Assembly (NCBI GenBank): GCA_010356995.1
Contig: ML996697.1
Span: 659,003 to 723,002, forward strand
Length of the DNA: 64,000 nt
DNA from: Trichodelitschia bisporula
Lineage: Eukaryota; Ascomycota; Dothideomycetes; Phaeotrichales; Phaeotrichaceae
Direction of reading: 5' to 3'
Positions 1 through 11,748 of the stretch are shown here, piece after piece. The notes below the pieces were generated by a model. That model ran no database searches. It was not told the DNA's origin and saw only the letters and a program-made list of their open reading frames with translations. Position 1 is the stretch's first letter; each line of letters starts with the position of its first letter. Made by a program: the position numbers and the translations under genes.

Positions 1-2
1 GC

Positions 3-1674
3 TTTGCCAATGTCCGCCAGCCTTCGCAGGGGCCGACTTTCGGCATCAAGGGCGGTGCTGCGGGCGGTGGTTACAGCCAGGTCATCCCCATGGACGAGTT
101 CAACCTGCACTTGACCGGCGATATCCATGCCATCACGGCGGCCAACAACCTGCTCGCTGCGGCGCTGGAAACCCGCATGTTCCACGAAAACTCGCAAAAA
201 GACGCAGCCCTCTACCGCCGCCTCGTGCCCACCAAGAACGGCAAGCGCGAATTTTCCCCGATCATGTTCCGCCGCCTCAAGAAGCTCGGCATTGACAAGA
301 CGGACCCCAACTCCCTGACTGACGAGGAGATTCGCCGCTTCGCTCGCCTCGACGTTGACCCTGAGACGATCACCTGGCGCCGCGTGCTCGACGTCAATGA
401 CCGCCACCTCCGCGGCATTACCGTTGGCACGGCCGCAACTGAGAAGGGCCACACCCGCGAGGCTGGCTTCGACATCAGCGTTGCGTCGGAATGCATGGCC
501 GTCCTGGCACTCAGCACATCGCTGAACGACATGCGCGAGCGGCTCGGCCGCATGGTCGTTGCATCGTCTAAGGCCGGCGACCCAGTCACATGCGACGACC
601 TCGGGTGCGGCGGCGCGCTCACAGCCCTGATGCGCGACGCCATCAAGCCAAATCTGATGCAAAGCCTCGAGGGCACACCGGTCTTCGTCCACGCCGGCCC
701 CTTCGCCAATATCTCCATTGGCGCAAGCAGTATCCTGGCGGATAAACTAGCGCTCAAGCTTGCCGGCACCGAGCCCGACGAGGACGCGGCGGAGCGCGCT
801 GGCTTCGTGGTCACTGAGGCCGGGTTCGACTTCACTATGGGCGGCGAGCGCTTCTTCAATATCAAGTGCCGTGCCTCAGGCCTCGTCCCCGACGTCGTGG
901 TTGTTGTGGCGACGGTGCGCGCGCTCAAAGTGCACGGCGGTGGGCCAGATATCGCGCCGGGCGCGCAGCTTCACGCTGTGTATCGCACGGAGAATGTTGA
1001 ACTGCTGCGCGCCGGCTGTGTTAACTTACGCAAGCACATTTCCAACGCGCGAACCTTCGGCGTTCCGGTCGTTGTGGCTATCAACCGCTTCCACACCGAC
1101 ACAGATGCTGAGATCGAGGTCGTGCGGCAGGAGGCGCTGGCTGCTGGTGCGCTGGACGCTATCCCCGCGAATCACTTCGCGGAAGGTGGTGCGGGCGCGG
1201 TAGATCTGGCGAAGGGTGTGATCCACGCAGCGGAGCAGCCGAAGCCGGATTTCAAGCTCCTGTATGATCTGGAGGGCAGCGTGCAGGAGCGCATCGAGGC
1301 GATTGCTAAGCGCTTCTATGGCGCGGCGGCGGTGGAGTTCTCCTCGCTTGCGCAGCGCAAGGTGGATACGTATACGGCGCAGGGATTCGGGAATTTGCCG
1401 ATTTGCATTGCGAAGACGCAGTACTCGCTGAGTCATGATCCGGCGCTTAAGGGTGCGCCGGAGGGGTTCACGGTGCCGATTCGCGATGTGAGGATGGCGG
1501 CGGGAGCGGGGTATTTGTGAGTTTTTAGTGTGTGGTTTTGTGGGCTGTGTGCTAATGATGTCTAGGTACGCGCTTGCGGCTGATATTCAGACGATTCCCG
1601 GGCTGCCTACTGCGCCGGGGTATCTCAATGTGGATGTTGACACGGAGACGGGGGAGATCGATGGGCTCTTTTAG
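3..1674 (+). CDS. ADE3: C1-tetrahydrofolate synthase, formate-THF ligase part (5' truncated)
   Basis: Carboxy-terminal formate-tetrahydrofolate ligase domain of the C1-THF synthase, which makes 10-formyl-THF from formate, ATP and THF for purine and one-carbon metabolism. The gene enters from the left edge, so start and upstream dehydrogenase/cyclohydrolase domains are not visible. The frame is open from base 3, giving [20 protein letters not shown] followed by [15 protein letters not shown], both hallmark ligase segments. The frame meets a stop at 1518, but a 49-nt intron (1517-1565; GTGAGT, CTAATG, TAG) restores it and adds the conserved tail with PGLPTAPG and a final GLF, stop 1672-1674. 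Exons 3-1516 and 1566-1674. Cytosolic and mitochondrial isoforms cannot be separated without the amino terminus. Confidence 0.93.
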
Positions 1675-2214
1675 ATACCGTAGGGATGATCTGGGGATGC
1701 GATGGTGAGAAGCTTTGACATTTCAACATGCATATGGGACGACGTACATATCCTCGTCCACAGGGCGTTCAGAGTGAAGGGTGTGGGAAAATGGGCTTCA
1801 ACGCGGCGTATCTTGGGGCTTCGATATCCAAGGAATAATTCAACTGACATTTGCTTTGATCTTTGCTTTGTGCATTGGACTCATGTTGGAGGTGGTGAAG
1901 TGGAGGCTGGATTCGGTTAGGGGGCCTCGCGTCTGTTTTGGGGGGTTTAGCTGCTCGAGATCCGTGATTATACTCTGGCAACATCTAGGCTGTACAAGCC
2001 CTCCTGTCATGCTCATTCCCCAACTTAGTGATAGTTACAAGGCAGATCGAAGAAATGCTACCCGCGCTGGGGGGCAATGCTGACGTGTAGTCCCAAAAAA
2101 GGAGGCATTCACGCCTCCGTCCGATCACGGGCTGGGGAAACATATCTAGGGCGTAGTGACCATTATTCAAGAGATACCCTGAGAATACCTTGAGCAGAGG
2201 TCCAAAAACCAAAA
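1675..2214. other. intergenic, no gene seen
   Basis: About 540 bases between the folate gene and the 5S rRNA gene. Short open frames on both strands have no recognisable motif or splice-supported extension. It must hold the folate gene's 3' untranslated region. Confidence 0.6.
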
Positions 2215-2332
2215 ACATACAGCAGTAGGGATTCGCTGCTGGTCACCCACGCAACTACTAGTCTACCGATTCACAGCTTAACTTCAGTGAGCAGACGGGG
2301 ACTGGTGCTTTCTGTGATCTATGGCCGTATGT
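2215..2332 (-). rRNA. 5S ribosomal RNA
   Basis: Read on the minus strand this is a 118-nt 5S rRNA. It starts ACATACGGCCATAG, has the conserved internal CACCAGTCCCCGTC and TAGTAGTTGCGTGGGTGACC, and ends in GCTGTATGT, which pairs with the 5' end to close helix I (9 bp with one G-T). Helix II (GATCACAG with CTGTGAATC, one bulged A) also forms. The transcript runs directly into a T tract, the RNA polymerase III stop. A solitary 5S gene between protein genes is the usual arrangement in many filamentous ascomycetes. It differs from the copy at 25,293 mainly at paired positions, which supports both being functional. Confidence 0.9.
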
Positions 2333-2776
2333 GCTGGACTGCAGCGAGGACCCAATTATGATAGTCAGGTTTTTGGAAGGGCAGAAATACAGGGTCGCTC
2401 ATGCTGGGAGATGTGAGGCTGACGGGGACTTGTGTCTGGAATGGAAAGCACCTTTGAGCGATATGGAGATACTCTCAGGTGACTAGAGTGTCTGAAGTGG
2501 ATCAATGTAATGAGTTTGTTTGTAGATTTTAACGTCCGCAGCTTGAGATATAGAAATTCATAGCTTCATTGCTCGTGTTAAGAAAGAAGCTCCTGGGAGT
2601 GATGTCGGCGTGGTCGGGTGCTTTATTCAGGGCAAGAAGGCACCAACAAGGCAGCAAGAGCCCTAACCCTAATTGGGAAGTGGGCTGTGGCCCAAGTTTG
2701 TGGCTGACAACTCCACAACGCGACGCGCTTCATCGGCATCCCACTTCTCCACCAACCACGCGTACCAGCCGCAACA
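2333..2776. promoter_or_regulatory. intergenic upstream of SMC1, with telomere-like box
   Basis: About 440 bases between the 5S gene and the SMC1 start. The only notable element is CCCTAACCCTAA at 2661-2672, two telomere-type repeats 105 bp upstream of the SMC1 ATG; such boxes occur in some fungal promoters. No protein frame with support. Confidence 0.4.
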
Positions 2777-5700
2777 ATGGGGAAGCTTCTACGTCTCGAG
2801 CTCTTCAGTAGGTCTGCCGCCGTTATCTACGCGCCGCTAATTCCCTAGACTTCAAGTCGTACAAGGGCCACCATGTCCTGCTCTTCGGCGACAGCTACTT
2901 CACGTCCATCATCGGCCCCAATGGCTCGGGCAAATCGAACTCTATGGATGCGATCTCCTTCGTCCTCGGCATCAAGTCTTCACATCTGCGTTCTGCCCAC
3001 TTGCGCGACCTTGTTTACCGTGGTCGCGTCCTGAAGCATTCTAAGATTAATGCCGATGGTGACGCGGTCGAGGACACGAATGGCCACTCCAACGGGCATG
3101 CGGAGGGTGGAGAAGAAGAGGAGGACGACGATGACGACGCCGGGACACAGACCCGCAGCCATCGTAGTGACCCAAATACCGCCTGGGTCATGGCCGTGTA
3201 CGTGGACGACGGAGGCGACGAGCAAAAGTGGAAGCGCAGCATCACGAGCAACGGCCAGAGCGAGTACCGCATCAACAACCGCGTCGTCTCAGCCAAGGAA
3301 TATAACGAGGCGCTCGAGTTGGAAAACATCCTGATCAAGGCGCGCAACTTTCTCGTCTTCCAGGGCGACGTGGAGGCCATTGCTTCGCAGTCGCCGCGCG
3401 ACCTGACGCGCCTTGTGGAGCAAATTTCTGGCAGCTTGGAGTATAAGGAGGAATATGAGCGGCTTAAGGCTGAGTCGGAGAAGGCGAACGAGGACCAGGC
3501 GTTCAAGCTCAATCAGCGCCGCGCGATGAACTCTGAGATCAAGCAGTACCAAGAGCAGAAGCGCGAGGCCGAGAACTACGAGCGCAAGGCTCTCGAGCGC
3601 GACGAGGCCATCGTAAAGCATGTGCTGTGGAAGCTCTACCATTTCCAGCGCGTCATGGAGGAGTCGGGTGCTGAGATTCAGAAGCACCAGGAGGATCTCA
3701 AGGAATTCCGCCGCGCACAGCAAAAGTCTGAGGAGAAGCTCGAGGCAGCTCGACGCGAACACGCAAAAGTGACGCGTGAGGTCGCCAAAGCCGAGACCGA
3801 GATCAAGCAGCAAGAGAAAGCCATTGAAGAGACTGAAAACAGCCTCGTCCCAGTGCAGGAAAAGCTGTCCATCTCGACCCACCGTCTCCAGACGTTCCAG
3901 AGCCGTATCGCCGAAGTCACAAAGGAACGCGATCAGCAGGCCAAGAGCGTCGAGCAGTTCAAGCGCGACCTTGCCACCGTGCAGAAGGCGCAGGCCCGCT
4001 GGGAAAAGGAGTTTCAAGAGGCGGCGCAGCAGGGCCGCGCCCTGAGCGCTGATGACTTTGCCGAGTACCAGAAGCTGCGCAGCGAGGTTAGCAAGCGTAC
4101 GGCTGCCGACCAGATCAAGGTCGACAACCTGGCGCGCCAGCTGCGCACGGTGGAAGAGACGAATAACAGCCTGCGCAGTCGCGTTGACAGCTCGCGCGCC
4201 CTGGTGCAAAAGACAACCGCCGACATTGAGGAGTTGACGGAGCGGCTGAAGGAGGTCAAGCAGCAGCGCAAGGAGACGGAGCAGAGTATCAAGTCCAAGC
4301 GCGACGAGTTGAACACCTACTCGTCGAAGCGTGCCCGCGCTAATAACCGCCGCTCTGAGCTTGAAGAAAAGCTGCAGACGGTCATGATGAAGCTGATTGA
4401 TGCGGACAGTGGGCGGCGTGAGACTGACCGTGAAGCTCGTGCGCGTGAAACGGTGTCTGCCATGCGCCGTATCTTTCCGGGGGTTAAGGGGCGCTTCCAC
4501 GAACTGTGTAAGCCGAAGCAGAAGAAGTTCGAGACAGCCGTTGGTATCGTGCTCGGGCGCCACTGGAACTCCGTCATCGTTGACTCGGAGAAAACGGCCA
4601 AGGACTGTATTCAGTACCTGAAAGACCAGCGCGTGGGGCAGACGACATTTATCCCGCTCGATACGATCCAGGTCAAGGCTGTCAATCCGAATCTACGCGG
4701 CATGCACCGTGGCATGCGGCTCGCCATCGACACCATCGAGTACGAGAACTCGCTCGAGCGCGCCATCATGTACGCGTGCGGCAACGACATCATCTGCGAC
4801 ACCCTGACCATCGCGAAGCAGCTGTGCTTCGAGCAGGGCGTGGATTGCACAGCAGTCACAATCGACGGTACTAAGATCCACAAGGGCGGCTTGATGACCG
4901 GTGGGCGCGGCGCCAACGACAAGCCGCGCCGCTTCGAAGACAAGGAAGTCGAGAACTTGCGCCAGCTGCGTGACGGGCTTCTTGCCGATCTGCAGCAGCT
5001 GGGCTCGCTGAACACGCATCGCCAGGCGTGGGAGGAGGAGACGCTGCAGAGCGAGCTTTCGGGCTTGGAGTTGAAGCTTACGGGTCTGAGGTCTGAGACG
5101 GAGAGCCTGGAGCGCAATATTAGTAGCAAGCGCGTTGAGTTGGATCATGCTCAGCGCGCGCTGCGGGATGCAGAGCCTAAGTTCCAGCAGCAGACTGCGT
5201 CGGTTACGAGTCTTACTGCCAACCTCAAGCAGTATCAAGATTCTGTCAGCACCGCTGAGGACACTATATTCGCTGCGTTCTGCGAGCGTTTGGGCTACAC
5301 GGATATCCGCGCGTACGAGGCGCAGCAAGGCTCGCGCCAGCAAGAGGAGCAGGCTAAGAAGCTGGAGTTTGCAACCCAGATCGCGAAGCTCGAGAATCAG
5401 CTCAAGTTCGAGACGGACCGGCTTCAGGAGACGCAGGACCGCATCACGCGTATCGAGGCGTCGGCCAAGCGCGACCAGGAGCTCGTTAAGACGCTGCAGG
5501 AGGAGCGCGAGGGTATCGATGCCGAACTCGAAGAGTTGGCCCAGCAGCTCGAACAGCTCCGCGAGAGCCTGAACGAACTGCAGGAGACCGCCAAGCAGAA
5601 GAATGAGAAGGTCAAGGAACAGCGCGCCGAGCTGCAGAAGCGCAATGCCAACCTGCTTGAAAAGGACAAGGCTGTGGCGGAGCTTGAAGCTACGGTGCAG

Positions 5701-6703
5701 CGTGCGGGTGCTGGGCGTTACGCGTTGCTGCGCAGGTGTCGCATCGAAGAGATCAAGATCCCGCTTGCGGAGGATTCAGAACCGCTTTCTGTGCTGCCGC
5801 TGAACGAGCTGCAGAAGGATCCGGATGCCATGGATGTCGACAATGAGGACGAAGACGAGGGCGTGGAGGACTACGGCATTGAGGTTGAGTACGACGGGCT
5901 CGACGAGGATCTCAAGGAGGACGACTCAGCCAAGATGGAGGAGAAGCTCAAGGAAGAGATTGACAACATTACAGCCGAACTCGAGAAGATGGCGCCCAAC
6001 ATGCGCGCAACCGACCGGCTCGAGGGCGTCGAGGCACGGCTCAAGCACACGGAGAGGGAGTTTGATCAAGCGCGTCGTGCGGCGAAGCGGGCCAAGGACG
6101 ACTTTGAAGACGTCAAGGACAAGCGCTTCGAGCTGTTCAACAAGGCGTTCAACCACATATCTGACCAGATTGGAGCGGTGTACAAGGACCTGACGCGGAG
6201 CGTGCAGACGCCGCTGGGTGGGCAAGCGTAAGTTCTTCCTCCCGGTGCAAAGACGACGCTGACATTATAGGTATCTTGATGCCGAGGACTCGGACGAGCC
6301 GTACCTCTATGGTCTCAAGTATCACGCCATGCCCCCGCTCAAGCGGTTCCGCGATATGGAGCACCTGTCCGGTGGCGAGAAGACAATGGCTGCGTTGGCA
6401 CTGCTTTTTGCGGTACATTCGTACCAGCCGTCGCCGTTCTTCGTGCTTGATGAGGTGGACGCGGCGCTCGACAACGCAAATGTCACGAAGCTGGTTGCAT
6501 ACATTAAACGTCATGCCGGACCCGGTATGCAGTTCATCGTGATCAGCTTGAAGCCAGGCTTCTTTGAGGGCAGCGAGACGCTCGTCGGCGTGATGCGCGA
6601 TCAGTCGGTGAATTCGAGCAATACACTAACGCTGGATGTGAGTTTTTCTGTGTTCGCTGGTGGAGTGATGCTGACGAGTATACAGTTGCGGAAGTACAAC
6701 TAG
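2777..6703 (+). CDS. SMC1: cohesin subunit SMC1
   Basis: Structural maintenance of chromosomes protein 1. It pairs with SMC3 and the kleisin to form the cohesin ring that holds sister chromatids together in the nucleus. Exons 2777-2807, 2849-6227, 6271-6637 and 6686-6703 join in phase to 1,264 residues, close to the family's usual length. Walker A GPNGSGKS is at residues 33-40. Long coiled coils flank a hinge at about residues 530-690. The carboxy-terminal head has the signature HLSGGEKTMAALALLF and Walker B PFFVLDEVDAALDNAN. The ATG at 2777 gives MGKLLRLELF and a 41-nt intron then leads into NFKSYKGHH, as in ascomycete SMC1. Acidic low-complexity inserts occur near residue 95 and near residue 980. 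The last exon encodes only LRKYN. Confidence 0.96.
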
Positions 6704-8430
6704 GTTTTCGTGGCGCTGGTTCCGGTGGCTTCACGTACTTGTGGGTTACACGTACTTGTGATATTAAGAATCGATTGACATCTCCCATCCCGAAGCCCAA
6801 GTGCCGACTTGAGTGTCGAAACTTGTAGTTTGACATCACCGTAGGAGCGCTAACTAGGTACCCGTCCAGTCAGTCCACACTCGTATTCAACATCACTGCG
6901 TCGGTAATTACATGTACCCATTCTCCCCCTCGTGTAAGAGCACTACGGTAGCAGACCCGACCGCCCTTCTCAACCCACCGGTCACTCCACCAGCCTCACC
7001 CCCCCAGCCCCGTCCCACCCAACGACGTCAACAAAGCACCCTAATCTCCCCTCTGCCCAAACGGCCCAGCATACAAGGCCCCCGTACGCCTGTCTCACCC
7101 CGTCGCACCATGCGTTTCATTCCCAGCATGGTCGCGGGGCACACACGCGCCGGTGCGCACCTCCCTCCGGTAGGCTCCACGTCCGCCGAACGGCGCATTC
7201 CAAATCCATGCTCTCAACCGCGTGCCCGTCCACCCTCGTTACGCAGCCCTGTGCCACGCGCCCCATGCTCCGTAATGGCCCAGCCCGTGCCCAGGGGGTA
7301 AGCAGCGTGAGCCCGCGCTGCGGCCCAACCTTAGCAATCCCTCTTATAGCGCGCCTGACGCCGCGTCATGTGACGCCCTCGTTGCGCAAGTGCGCCAGCG
7401 AGGCGTCCGGCGCAGCCAGCAAGTGGGCGCGGGAAAACGGGAGGGAGGCAACAGTACGCGCGGAGGACGGGGGTGGGTGCCTCGCGCGCGATGCGCGGGG
7501 ATAATGACGCATTTCGCCGGTCTTGCGCGTCTTCGCCACGGTAGCATCGTGCCTCCTTCGACCGCAGCCGCGCCTTCCAGACGCGCACACCCGGGCCCCG
7601 AGCCTCGCACGGCGCGCCCTTCGGACGTAACTCCGACCCATGCCAGCGGCGCCCTAACCCATAGCGCCTGCGCGGGCCGGCGCTGGAAACAGACGATAGG
7701 GCGGCGCGGGGCGCGGCCTGGGCCTGGTTTGGTCGGACTTAAGTCCGATGATGCGGTGACGTCGTCGATCGGGTACTGAGTGTTTAGGGGCAAGCATGAC
7801 CGCGCGCAGACCCGCGGGCCCCCTCCCCACTCGAGCCCAACGTTCACGCCTGCCCTGGCACGCCTGGCTTGGTTTCCCCCGCGCGACCCGACGCGGTGCA
7901 ACGGGTCTATCACGCGCGCACACTGCGGATACGCGCAGGTGCGTTTCCGGGGGGTGGGTTGGCCGATCGAGCGGCGGGCCTGCGTGGTATCGCGCTGAGG
8001 GATAAAATGGCGAGGTGAGTTATCGACAGGGTGCAGGGGCGGTTCCGAGCGGCGCAACCAGCGTCTAGCCTCGCGTGCGCGACGATGATGGGCTCCGGTC
8101 GACCCTATCGCGGCGCTGCTTCGGGTAAATCGGGTAAATCGTGAGTAGTTGCCCGCGCGCGGTGCCCTTGTAGGGCCCGAGCGGTTTCTTTGCAATCTCC
8201 CTCGCGATGTTTCGACGTACGAGGTGCGCGAGCTGCCCGGGTGCGATTCTAAGGCCACCCCTCGGGACATGCCGCGCGCCTGTGCGCCGATGCTGCACCC
8301 GCTGATCGCGCTGGCGGCCCGGGTGCGTAGTCCGTGGCCGGGAATCCTGGCGGTGAAGGGGCAGTGGGCGGTGCGATGTTGCGGGGTGGGATCGGGGATG
8401 GGGTGGTATCGTGAGATTTTGGGAGGGTGG
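6704..8430. other. GC-rich intergenic, no supported gene
   Basis: About 1.7 kb, very GC-rich from 7,000 to 8,400. Open frames occur on both strands at once, as expected from GC-rich DNA, and none shows a domain, a convincing start or a splice-supported continuation. Confidence 0.5.
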
Positions 8431-8434
8431 GAAG

Positions 8435-8442
8435 TATATAAG
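8435..8442 (+). promoter_or_regulatory. TATA box upstream of the small Cys-rich gene
   Basis: TATATAAG in a G-rich context, followed from about 8,640 by a long pyrimidine-rich leader of the kind found upstream of fungal start codons. It lies about 430 bp before the proposed ATG at 8874, so a long leader or a leader intron would be needed. Confidence 0.35.
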
Positions 8443-8873
8443 GGGAGGGTGGGACGGTGGGTGGATGAGAGAATGCGAACGGATTACCTTTAACTTACTG
8501 ACTCTTATCGTGGACTGCCAGATTCAAACGAGCCTTCTGAATTGATTCTGTGTTGGCCAGGAAACGATCCATTTTCGCAGACTTGCCGCTTTTGGAATCT
8601 GGTTGTTTTCGGAGCTTGAAGCTTTCGTGAGCTTCGTCTTCGCCTTTTCCTCAACCCAACGTCTGAGGCTCTCCTGTTATTCTCCATCACCATCCGATCA
8701 CCTCCTCTTCCGATCTTCCTATCTTTCACTTTCCCTCCCCGACACATCTCCTCATATTCTCATCTTCAACCTTTTTTATATTGGGTTCTCATCATATCTT
8801 CTTCCCATCCATCCTTACTACCAACCTCACCACTATCAACCTCACCGCCACCATCCTCACTCTAGCCGTCACC

Positions 8874-9118
8874 ATGACCGTCGTCATGCCTCCACCGCCT
8901 TCCCCACCCAGCGCTACGAACAGCATGCGGTGTATCAGCGGACAAATCCTCAGCACCTGCCCACGCTGCGGCGGACACCCAACCGGGCCCGGGTAGGCGT
9001 CCCGTCTCGCCACCACCTCCAACCGCTGACAACGTCCAGGCTCCGCACTTCATGTACGTACTGCAACAGTACGGGCATCGTGGCGCACATCTGCCCGGGC
9101 TGCTCAGGGTGCGGTTAG
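8874..9118 (+). CDS. small Cys-rich (zinc-ribbon-like) protein
   Basis: Proposed two-exon gene of 65 residues (exons 8874-8992 and 9040-9118; 47-nt intron with GTAGGC, CTGAC and CAG). The ATG sits in the good context CACCATGAC after a pyrimidine-rich leader. The protein starts with a proline-rich stretch and then has four Cys pairs: CPRCGG before the intron, CTYC just after it, and CPGCSGC near the end. Splicing keeps the frame and is what unites the CxxC motifs, which argues for the intron being real. The spacing resembles small structural zinc-binding proteins or DnaJ-type CxxCxG modules. I do not recognise a named family. An in-frame upstream start at 8781 exists but has a weaker context. 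Confidence 0.5.
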
Positions 9119-9434
9119 TTTCGTCGCCCTCACACCTCTCCCTCCTATCTCCCCCTACACAACATCGCTACCCATGGCCGTTGCCAGTCTGCCCCCTCAA
9201 GAGGAGTCGCAGACACTTGTGGATGATTTATGCACACGCCGCAGGACGGATCCCTCAGATTCTTACACTGTATCACTAGCTCAAGAGGCGATGAATTGAC
9301 GTTGTCATTTGTACTGTAATCAAGTTTCCGTTCCATTCCATAACCCATCTCATTGCCCAAAGCACCAGCCGTGATACTCATCCGTGATCCAACCCACATT
9401 ACCCAACCCCAACGCCTATCCAAATAAACCGCAC

Positions 9435-10890
9435 CTACTCCGCCTCACTCTCCTCACTCTCCTCACCTGCCCCAAACTCCTGCAGCAGCGCCGCCTCCAA
9501 CGGATCCTCCACCTCCTCCTGCTCGCCATAAGCCTGATGCACCGGGCTCCCAAGCGCGATAGGCTCAACATCCACATCCTCCTCTCCCTCCCCATCCTCA
9601 CTCCCCCCCATAACCACATCCCCATCCACATCCTCCTCGTCCTCCGCCGTCCCATTCTCAAACCCAAAATCAATCCGCACCTCCCGGCTCTCCTCCCTCT
9701 TCCGCGGCGTAAGCAATCCACTCCCAGGCGAATTCGCCGCCGAATGCAGACTAATCGGCCCTGTCGCCGGGCCCCCATGCGGCAGGACCAGCTTCCTTGT
9801 CTGCTTCGGCGGCGCATCACCCATATCAATCTCCAACCCCCCATCCCCATCATCCATCTCAAAATCCTCCTCCCCCTCCGCATCAACCTCATCATCACTC
9901 ACACTGCTGAGGCCAGCCAAAATCTGCGCCTCCATATCCTCATCATCCGCATCCGCATCCGCATCCGCATCCGCATCTTCATCACTCTCCCTCACAAACT
10001 CCTCAGACTTGAATTTCGGCTCCGCGGCCTTAGCCTTGCGCCCGGGACCCGGCAGCGACAATCCCTTATTCGTGTCGCCCGGCCGCGTGCTCGCCCGCCG
10101 ATCAAGCCGCACGCTCGGAATCGGCGGCCGGGCGTTCTTCGCCTCGCTCTTCGTCGGCGCACTCGGCTCCGGCGAAGCAGCCTTGGCGCGGGGCGCGGGC
10201 CGCAGCGGATCGCCCTTCGCCTTCACCCGAGGCGCGGGGCGGGGCTTGGAAGGCAGAGGCGCCTTGTCCAGTGTTTTCGGCTTCGGCGCAAGGACAGGAG
10301 TCGGCGCCGCGCTGGGCGTCATGCTCTTCGGTGTGCCAGGCCATGTGCGCAGCACATTGCGCACGTCGTAGGGGTTGTTCGGGTCGGCGTCGCCGTCGTC
10401 GCCCGAGGAGCCGGTGTCGTGGTCTGAGCCGGCATTGGTGGAGGTTTCGGATGTTCGGGGCTTGAGTTGCGGGTACTTTGTGCCGGTAGGGGAGGACTTG
10501 AGGTTGAAGGTGAAGGCGTGGGGGAGGCGTTCGAGGGTGGCGGTGCGGGCGGGCTCGTCAAAGACGACGACGTAACTGCGCGAGCTGGAGTGGCGGGTGC
10601 CGGTGTAGGTGTGTGGTTCTTCGGCGCCGTCGGTTATGGAGAGGGAGATGGGGGAGGTGGCTGTGAGGGTGGTTGTGCGGGGGGGGTTGGAGGGGGGGAT
10701 TGGTGGCTTGTGGTTGTCTAGGTTGTTAGCGGGTGGTGGCAGAGGGTGCGAGAGAGGACATACAGCGAATGCTGGTATAGATATTCGAGGCCTCGTTCTT
10801 GTTCGTGATGCTTTCGCCTAGCTTAATAGTGTACCGCCCGGGCTTGTACGGATCAAGGCCCGGGGCGGCCGAGGATGGCGAGCTAGACAT
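9435..10890 (-). CDS. ELL-associated factor (EAF) family elongation regulator
   Basis: EAF-type nuclear protein, partner of ELL in stimulating RNA polymerase II elongation. Exons (minus) 10890-10764 and 10717-9435, intron 46 nt (GTATGT...CTAACAACCTAG), 469 residues. The amino terminus reads PYKPGRYTIKLGES, then SIRYNHKPP across the splice, then SRSYVVVFDEPARTATLERL, matching the EAF domain's order (rod-like beta strands ending in a VxFD...xLERL segment). The rest is a disordered Pro/Ala/Lys and then strongly acidic tail, including a run of DA dipeptides encoded by GCATCC repeats at about 9,950-9,975, as in other EAF proteins. The start is the first ATG (10888-10890) of the open frame. Confidence 0.78.
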
Positions 10891-11748
10891 GTTGGATATA
10901 CTGGTAGTCGACTTGGGACGCGCCAAAAAACGAGAACGAGAACTAGAGGCGGTGAGGAGAGGTGGAAGACGTTGAGATGAAGAGGATGTTGGGCGGGGTT
11001 ACGGCCTCCCGGACAAAGCGACAAAGGCCGCCATTGAGGTGAGGTTGCTTGTGACGGCTGCTGACTCAGCTTCTCTGGACCGCGGTCACAAGACTGTTGA
11101 TGACTAAGCGGGCAAGGCTGGGAGCTGTGGGAAGGAGACGGTGCAGATGCAAAATGTAGAAGAGTGCATACGATGCAGCTCTTTAAGCAGTGAAAGTGGG
11201 AGCAGTGACTTCGCTTTCTGGTAGCGACTCACTAGTTGGGTCCTGAATATCGGTGCAGCATCGGACACCCTTCCAGCTTCTCTACACCCCAGAGGCACAT
11301 CCCAAGGACGACGCCCTGAAAGCAAGGCTGAACAACCTCAAGCCACATCCATCGCTCCGGGTCGTTTGCCTCATCTCCACTCCTCTACTCACCGATCCTG
11401 CAGGGCGTCCCGAGGGAGCGGCCTCGACGCGCCTTCACTCGCGGATCCCTACTGTCGGGACCGAGATCGCGTGGTCAACGTCGTCACAGGCAACCAAATC
11501 GGTAACCAAAGGAACAGGAAGTGAGTCAGGACCCAATGGAATTTGCGGGCTGTGCCGCCGGGTATGCTAGAAGAACAACCAAGAAGCGAAATGCCACAAT
11601 ACCACCCAAGCGCTGAGACCAAGAATCCAAGGGAAGATCGTACAGAGTCCAGTCCGCATATCCGTCCCGAACCAACGCCGTTTTCATCGGCGCCCTCCCG
11701 CCATCCATTCATCCGATAACGCCATATATGCAGTCGTTCATCCAACCG
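10891..11748. other. intergenic, no gene seen
   Basis: About 860 bases between the EAF start and the stop of the C2H2 gene, both on the minus strand. It holds the EAF promoter and the zinc-finger gene's 3' region. Short frames show no recognisable content. Confidence 0.5.

Noticed and set aside
3289-4563. 424-codon open frame on the minus strand opposite SMC1
   Set aside because: A leucine-rich shadow of the coiled-coil codons of SMC1; no start, no domain.
6912-8493. Several GC-rich open frames on both strands
   Set aside because: Stop-poor GC-rich DNA; frames overlap on both strands and none has a motif.
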